Source: Artocarpus heterophyllus (lineage: Eukaryota > Streptophyta > Magnoliopsida > Rosales > Moraceae). From it: DNA of 64,000 bases. The DNA is taken from positions 35,181,533 to 35,245,532 of the forward strand of contig CM046354.1 of assembly GCA_025403435.1 (NCBI GenBank), given 5' to 3'. Every line of letters starts with the position of its first letter. Position 1 is the stretch's first letter. Below the pieces are notes generated by a model. It saw only the letters and a list, made by a program, of their open reading frames with translations, had not been told where the DNA came from and ran no database searches. Shown one piece after another: positions 57,821 through 64,000 of this stretch. A program made the translations under genes and the position numbers.

Positions 57821-58150
57821 ACTTTGTTAAGGCGTGGACTCCAAACATGTTTTCTAGATTATCCAAGATCTACTTAGCAGTCTCATAATCCTCATATTGA
57901 GCTTGCAGCATGTTATTCATGTTGGCCATAACATAGTAACGATCTGATCATTAGCATCTTTCCAATGATCATATATTTAGATTTGATCATTGGTAGAATC
58001 TCCCATATGCTTGGGAGGACAAGGTATCGTCAGTACAAATTTTAGTTTCTCAAAGGACAAAATGATGTTTAGGTTCTGTTTCCAATCATTATAGTTCTCA
58101 CCTGTTAATTGGTTTTTGTCAAGTATCAATGATAAAGCTTTTTTAGACAT
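57821..58150 (-). pseudogene. gag: C5 Gag N-terminal part, truncated
   Basis: MSKKALSLILDKNQ start at 58150, the [14 protein letters not shown] region, then stops. DNLENMFG near the fusion point marks the middle of Gag. No zinc knuckle or pol sequence is left. Confidence 0.82.
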
Positions 58151-59840
58151 TTTTAATCTACAATAAAGAATCATATACCAAACATAAGCAAACATATCAT
58201 AATAATTTAGTAAGATAACACAATCATGTAAAATATACAAATGTGTTTATGTGTCAAAACATTGAAAATATCACAACCTTACAATGATAATTCCCAACTC
58301 AGAATTCAACAAGCTCCTAGGGAAGTCTTGCTAAATTCAATTAGGAACACGGATCCCCTCCTGATTAATATATGTCATCTAGGACCCGTATGATCCAGCG
58401 TATATTAATAATTGTTTCTTTGGCCATTAATTTTATTAACAGAGCTCCTAAGGGAGGTTAATAATAAAATTAATATGAGTGTGTAACTACCGTTTCAATA
58501 CTTTGTCTATGATTTATAATCACCACCTAGGGGTGTACAACCATAAATCATGCTAAAATACCTTATCCTCTCAAAGATCCAACCTGGTATATGATGAAGT
58601 TCCTTTCTATGGACCAACGATGGAGGCTGTAGGTCCTCTATTCAAAAACCTTCTTCCACTCATTGTTTTGAAATCAAGGTTTTATTTTATAAACATGCAT
58701 GAACAATTTTTAAAGAGCGGCACTCCCTATTCTATATGACATGTTATCAATATACATGGCAAATCATATTATAATGCAGACAAGCAAAGCAATCAAGCAA
58801 AGTTACAAGCAAAATAATAATAAATAATCGTAATATTATGGTTCCACCCTAGAGAAAAGAAAAAAAAAGATTACAAGAGAATAATCAAAACATATGATCG
58901 ATTCTTTATCCTTGAATCTTCAAATTGTATCCTACTTCATATAATGTCCATCTTCAAGTTTTCAATCCTGCATAGATCAAAAAATCTATATTTTCGGTCA
59001 TATCCAAATTTAATGTTTCTTAGAATTGTCCCAAAAATAAAATTAAAACTGCACCAAAAAATGCACATTTTTTGAAAAATTATAGCTTTTTGCTGGCATG
59101 TCGATTTATATGATTGGCCTGCTAGTCATGATCCATCGGTCTGTCGATCTTTTCAGGTCGGCCTACCGATCATGACAGTTTGGCTTGCCGAACTAGAAAG
59201 TTTAACCTGCCACCAGAGCCATCAGATTTCTACCCCGCTGACGACATGCTGAACCTGAAGTCAGGCTTGTCAATCTACAACCATCGGCCTACCAGACCTA
59301 GAGGTTCAGCAAGGTCTAGGTCCGGCAAGCCGACCAAGCAAAAACCACACTTTTCAAAAAATACAATTTTTATTGCAATTTATCAATTTCATTTTCAACA
59401 ATTCAAAAACATAAAATTAGAAACTTAGAAAATACTTGAAAATGCTATCATCCATGTTCTAGATCCGTCTTCTCCGAATGATTATTTAATTACAAAATTC
59501 TTACAAATTTAAAATTAAATAATAATTCCTAGATGAAGATAATAGTTCACCATCTAATTACAAGAAAAACCTAGATACATATTCTAAACTCTAAGGAACC
59601 ATAACTGGCATAAATTAATTAATTAATAAATAATTAAATAATAATTTAATCAACCATAATTAAGTAATAGACATTCACTATATAATCCATGACAACATAT
59701 ATAAATATATAGAAACTTAGAGTGCCAACTCTATAAAAAATTAAATTCAAGCATAGGAGAGATGAATATCACATAATTTATACGTATAGCAAGATCACAA
59801 ACTTGTAAATTTATGTAAAAATCGTAGCTTTGATACCAAT
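58151..59840 (-). other. C5 leader and primer-binding site
   Basis: CCTAGG sites at 58316 and 58526; the other two are mutated. Array at about 59091-59335 is decayed but still spaced (GATTGGCCTGCTAG, TCGGCCTACCGATC, TTCAGCAAGG). Primer-binding site at 59827-59839 (minus TTGGTATCAAAGC). No gene. Confidence 0.75.
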
Positions 59841-61744
59841 TGTTAGAAAAATAGTACGTAGTAGAATTTTAAATTTTTTTATACTAGAGTATTTTCAAAA
59901 ACATAAGTTTGACATGCTATATGCATAAATTAACCAGATCTTACTAACCTCGTAAATGCAGAAAAGCTCCCGCAATCCGTGAAGGGTATAACGTTCCAAA
60001 AGAGCCTCAACTAACTGGTCTTCTTTGCTATTCTCTATCCATAATAGGAGTACGTGTGGGCGCACGTCGTTCAGCGTTTCCCCCGCGACTTTCCTTCCAA
60101 CCAATTGAGAAAACCCAAAGCTATGGTTCGTGATGTGTGAACAATAGATCTCAGGGAGTTACAGTCTCACCAGCAAAGTCTCACTCTTGATTTCTTAATT
60201 GATCTAAACAACAATGAGTCTCACTCCCCTTTTTATAGAGGTTAGGCCTAGGAATTAGTCCTTATCAAATAAGGCCTCAAAAATTCAAATTAGAATTAAA
60301 TTAGGAACAATATTTGATAAAATCAACGTGAAATGCGTAATCTGTTTATCGCTTGATTGGCAGACCAAACTGGCAAATCGGCATGCTGAACTTGCTCCAT
60401 CGACAGGCCAAACTTAAAGATCGCCCTACCAAACTTACAATAAATGATCCCTGTGAATCTTTATTTTCCACCCAAGATTCTTGGGATAGAGCCTCAGTTT
60501 TAATTCAAATAACCAAATAGAGAAGTTATCTGATTAAAATAGTCATTATAGATAATCTCTGGGAAAACAAATATTCCTAATAATTCAACAAGTTTATTTT
60601 GAATTAATTTATTCAAAATTAATCTAACTGATAAACAGACATGAATTATCTGATCCTAATAATTCAACAAGTTTATCTTGGATTAATTTTCACAAAATTA
60701 ATTCAACTGATAAACAGACATGAATTATCTGATTCTATCAAATTTTTAGCAAATTTGATAATTTGACATAAATCACCAATTATTGGAAAAGCGCGCCGTA
60801 TCATTACAAGATTTTTATGAGCTAGCAAAGGGGACCTGATAGACCTATATAATTCAAGCACCTGATAATTATGAAACCCAATATCCTAGATATACATTTC
60901 ATAATTATCAACTCTAATGCTACTCTACTAAAAGCTTAAGGCTGCACTCTCAAACCATATAGAATTACGAAACCCGCATTGCTAAGTCTCCATGACATAT
61001 CATAATGTATCATATCCCTATAGGATTTTCCATAATTAGCTTAAGAATAAATTCTGTCTTACCTTCTTGATTATTTTTCTCTTACATTCCATTATCTCAC
61101 CATCGGAAAACTTACCATCTAAAGACAGTATACCATTTGGTTACACCTATGTATCTAAATAGTTGAGCGCTCCAGTTTTTCAATTACAGTATAACGCATA
61201 TAAGAGGATATCAACCACTCTTAAAGAGGAGCTACGGATTCCATATCTATGAATAACAGGTCTACGCTATCAAGAGTCGTGCATCCAATGTACCGGCATG
61301 CATACCACTATTAAAATGTTGATGTCACCCTTTGATACATAAAAAGACATAAGTCAAGACAACAGGCCCATTATTCATCTCAGGATTAAGATACAATACA
61401 TATGATTATCTAAAGTGAATCGATTTGCCGAGACAAAATTATTAATCTAAATCAATTCACTTTATATCCTAATCCAACACATCATCACCTATGACAATAT
61501 GCCAATGTTTCTATTTGCGAAGTCTACCTCCGATGGTCAAAACAAACCATCTCTCGTTAGGGTTATAGACAACATAACAATCTTTTCATGAATAAAGCGC
61601 CCAACTTTATTCATTTGATTGCGGATCTTATGTTTGGACCATCACCTTAAGAATCGTGTCTTTCACATAATTTTTCCATCATATTCCCAATTCTTAAAGG
61701 TTTAGACCAATAGTCTCAGATTTTTGTTTGCTTAACATACATTC
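59841..61744 (-). repeat. C5 5' LTR, cut by C6
   Basis: The plus strand starts TGTTAGAAAAATAGTACG and follows family A until ACATACATTC, about 240 bp short of the LTR end. Array at about 60355-60435 is decayed. CATTC (61740-61744) is the likely C6 target site. Confidence 0.88.
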
Positions 61745-63715
61745 TGTTTGACATGTATGCCCTAAGGAGGAAAAATTGTAATACGTTTTTGGAAACATTT
61801 TTATCAATAAAGAATTTATTCTTTTATATATACCAAATCTTGTCCTCTTTACGTTCATATTTGTTGAATGAATGATAAGCAAACAGTAGTCTGAGACTGT
61901 CAGTCTAAACCATAAGAATTGGGCATATGATGGACTGATTATGCGAAAGACACGATTCTTAAGGTGACGGTCTAAAACATATGATCCACAATCAAGGGAA
62001 TAAAGTTGGGCGCTTTATTCATGTAAAGATTGTTAGGTTGTCTATATCTCTTTTGGGAGATGGTTTGTCTTGACCATCGGAGTTGGACTCCGTGAATAGA
62101 AACATTGGCGCGTTGTCATAGGTGACAACATGTTGGATCGGGACATAAAGTGAATTGATTTGGATTAATAATTCTATCTTGGCAAATCGATTCACTTTAG
62201 ACAGTCATTTGTATTGTATCTTAATCCTGAGATGAATAATGGGCCCGTTGTCTCGACTTGTGCCTTTTGATGTGCCAAAGGGTAACACCCACATCTCAAT
62301 AGTGGTATGCATACCGGTACGTTGGAGGCATGACTCTTGATAGCGTGGACTTGTTATTCATAGATATGGAATCCATAGCTCCTCTTTAGGAGTAATGATA
62401 TCCTCTTATATGCGTTGTCCTGTAATTGGAAAACTAGAGCGCTCAACCATTTGGATACATAGGTGTAACCGAATGGTATACTATCTTTGAATGGTAAGTT
62501 TTCTAATGGTGAGACAATGGAACGTAAGATAAAAATAATCTGGAAGGTAAGACAGAACTTGTCCTTAAGCCGATTATGGATGATCATATGGGGATACGAT
62601 ACACTATGATATGTCATGGAGACTTAGCTACACGAGCTTCATAATTCTATAAAGTTCGAGAGTGCAGCTCCAAGCTTTTAGTGGAGTAGCGTTGGAGTTG
62701 ATAATTGTGAAATGTATATCTGGGATATTGGGTTTCATAATTATCATGAGCTTGAACTTCATAGGTCCATTTTGGTCCCCTTTGCTAGCTCACAAAGTCC
62801 TATAACGACACGGCGTGCTTTTCCAATAATTGGTGACTTATGTCAGATTTATCAGATTGGTTTAAAATTTGTAAGAATCAAATAATTCATGTCTGTTTAT
62901 CGGTTGAATTAATTTTGTAAGAAATTAGTTCAAGATAAACTTGTTGAATTATTGCAATTAGATAATTCTTGTTTGTTTATCAGTTGTTTTAATTTTGGAC
63001 AAATTAGAACAAGATAAACTTGTATAATTATTGTTTTGATCAGATATCTTCTCTATTGGGTTATTTGAATCAAAACTGAGACTTTATTCTTTAGAATCTC
63101 GGGTGGAAAATAAAAGATTCACAGAGATTTTTTCTTGGGACTTCGGCCTGCCGAATGACATGGTCGGCCTGCCGATCAGAATGTTCAGCCTGTCGATTAG
63201 CGGGAGATAAGATTACGCGTTTTCACGTGGATCTTATCAGATATTGATCCGAACTTGATTTTGTTTCGAGTTTTTGAGACTTAATCAGATATGGACTGAC
63301 CCCAGGACCAATAGCTATAAAAAGGGAGTGAGTCTTATGATTTACTTAGATCAATTTGAGAGATTAAAAGTGATACTCTTCTAGTGAGCATCTGAAAACT
63401 CCCTAACAGCTTTTGTTCACAAATCACGAGCACTAGCTTTGGGTTCTCTCTATTGGTTGGAAGGAGAGTCACCAGTGGAAGAGCTATACATGTAAGCCTA
63501 CACTCACTCCGGTTGTGGATAGAGAATAGCAAAGAAGACCAGTTGGTTGAGGCTCTTCTGGAACGTTACTTCTTTACACAGGTTGCGGAGGTTCTTCGGC
63601 ACACTAAGGTTAGTAAGATCTGTCTAATTTATACATATAACATGTCAAACTTGTGTTTTAAAAATTACTCTGATGAAAAATTTTTAAAATTTCGCTGCGC
63701 ACTTTGTTTCCAACA
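61745..63715 (+). repeat. C6 5' LTR
   Basis: Array at 63142-63199 with units at 63143, 63164 and 63185, exactly 21 bp apart. TATA box CTATAAAAAG at 63315-63324. The antisense open frame 62354-62617 is U3 sequence. Confidence 0.92.
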
Positions 63716-64000
63716 ATTGGTATCAGAGCCGAGGTTTTTACATAAATTTGCAAGTTTGTGATCATGTTATATGCATAAATTTTGTTATCTTAATCTCTAC
63801 TATGTTTGAATTGAATTTTATAGAGAGATGGCACTCTAGGTTTCTATATAATATATATGTTGTCTTGGATTATGTGGTGAATGTTTATTAATTAATTATG
63901 GTTGATTAAATCATTGTTTAACTATTTATTAATTAATTAATACCGGTTATGGTTCCTTAGAGGTTAGAATGTGTATCTAGGTTTTTTTATGTAATTAGAT
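61745..64000 (+). mobile_element. C6: family-A copia, 5' LTR and start of leader; continues off-window
   Basis: 5' LTR 61745-63715 (1,971 bp, TGTTTGACATG to TTTCCAACA), primer-binding site TTGGTATCAGAGCC at 63717-63730, then leader sequence identical in kind to C2 at 20096 onward. The gag start is expected about 1.3 kb past the edge. It is inserted into the 5' LTR of C5. Confidence 0.92.

Larger units (their letters stand above)
57579..61744 (-). mobile_element. C5: internally deleted family-A copia
   Basis: On the minus strand: 5' LTR 59841-61744 (cut by C6), primer-binding site at 59827-59839, leader, gag start at 58150, then a jump at about 57820/57821 from mid-gag straight into the last roughly 240 bp of an LTR ending at 57579 (TGTTGGAAAAAC). 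The pol gene, polypurine tract and most of the 3' LTR are missing. Left target site ATCCC (57574-57578) cannot be paired because the right end is off-window. Confidence 0.85.

Noticed and set aside
1..64000. Endogenous pararetrovirus or envelope-bearing retrovirus
   Set aside because: No movement protein, coat or envelope-like frame was seen; all coding fits copia or gypsy gag-pol.

Overview
The window reads as intergenic heterochromatin of a flowering plant, probably a eudicot. It is AT-rich and almost entirely LTR retrotransposons, several with TG...CA termini, 5-bp target-site duplications (TSDs) and primer-binding sites matching initiator tRNA-Met. I see no intact host gene, no rRNA or tRNA gene, and no bacterial feature. 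I use local names: C = Ty1/copia-type, G = Ty3/gypsy-type.

Layout: C0 (1-265, minus) is the start of a copia LTR that runs off the left edge; it sits inside the 3' LTR of C1 (266-8998, minus, gag-pol broken). C1 in turn interrupts G1 (8999-14576, minus, gag-pol broken). A 1.7-kb island (14577-16305) carries microsatellites and an unrecognised coding relic. From about 16306 an older copia, CB, begins. Its 5' LTR holds C2 (18063-27689, plus, TSD ATAAC), the most complete copia here. CB's gag is cut at 30600 by C3 (plus). C3's 5' LTR is split twice: at 30929 by G2 (LTR-only, minus, TSD GTTTT) and at 46134 by G4 (46134-55274, minus, full-length gypsy chromovirus, TSD GTCTT). Inside G2 lies C4 (31112-42125, plus, TSD CCTAA), and inside C4's 3' LTR lies the solo LTR G3 (40229-41620, plus, TSD AAGAT). 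C3's gag is cut at 57579 by C5 (minus, internally deleted), whose 5' LTR is cut by C6 (61745 to the right edge, plus). The deepest nest is CB > C3 > G2 > C4 > G3.

Every gag-pol frame is disrupted. Most stops I checked fit C-to-T change (CAG to TAG, TGG to TGA or TAG), as expected for methylated, silenced DNA. Mobilisation would therefore have to be in trans.

Two structures are not explained by ordinary LTR anatomy. First, a near-palindromic 12-mer, TCGGCCTGCCGA (arms TCGGC/GCCGA around CT), is repeated every 21-22 bp in the copia promoter region and the copia leader. The same array, with related spacers, occurs in the LTRs of gypsy elements G1, G4 and G3. Second, the copia leader just before gag carries four successive inverted repeats, each with the 6-nt palindrome CCTAGG near its apex, which resembles a multi-copy RNA dimerisation or packaging signal. 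Both are sequence observations; their functions are hypotheses.
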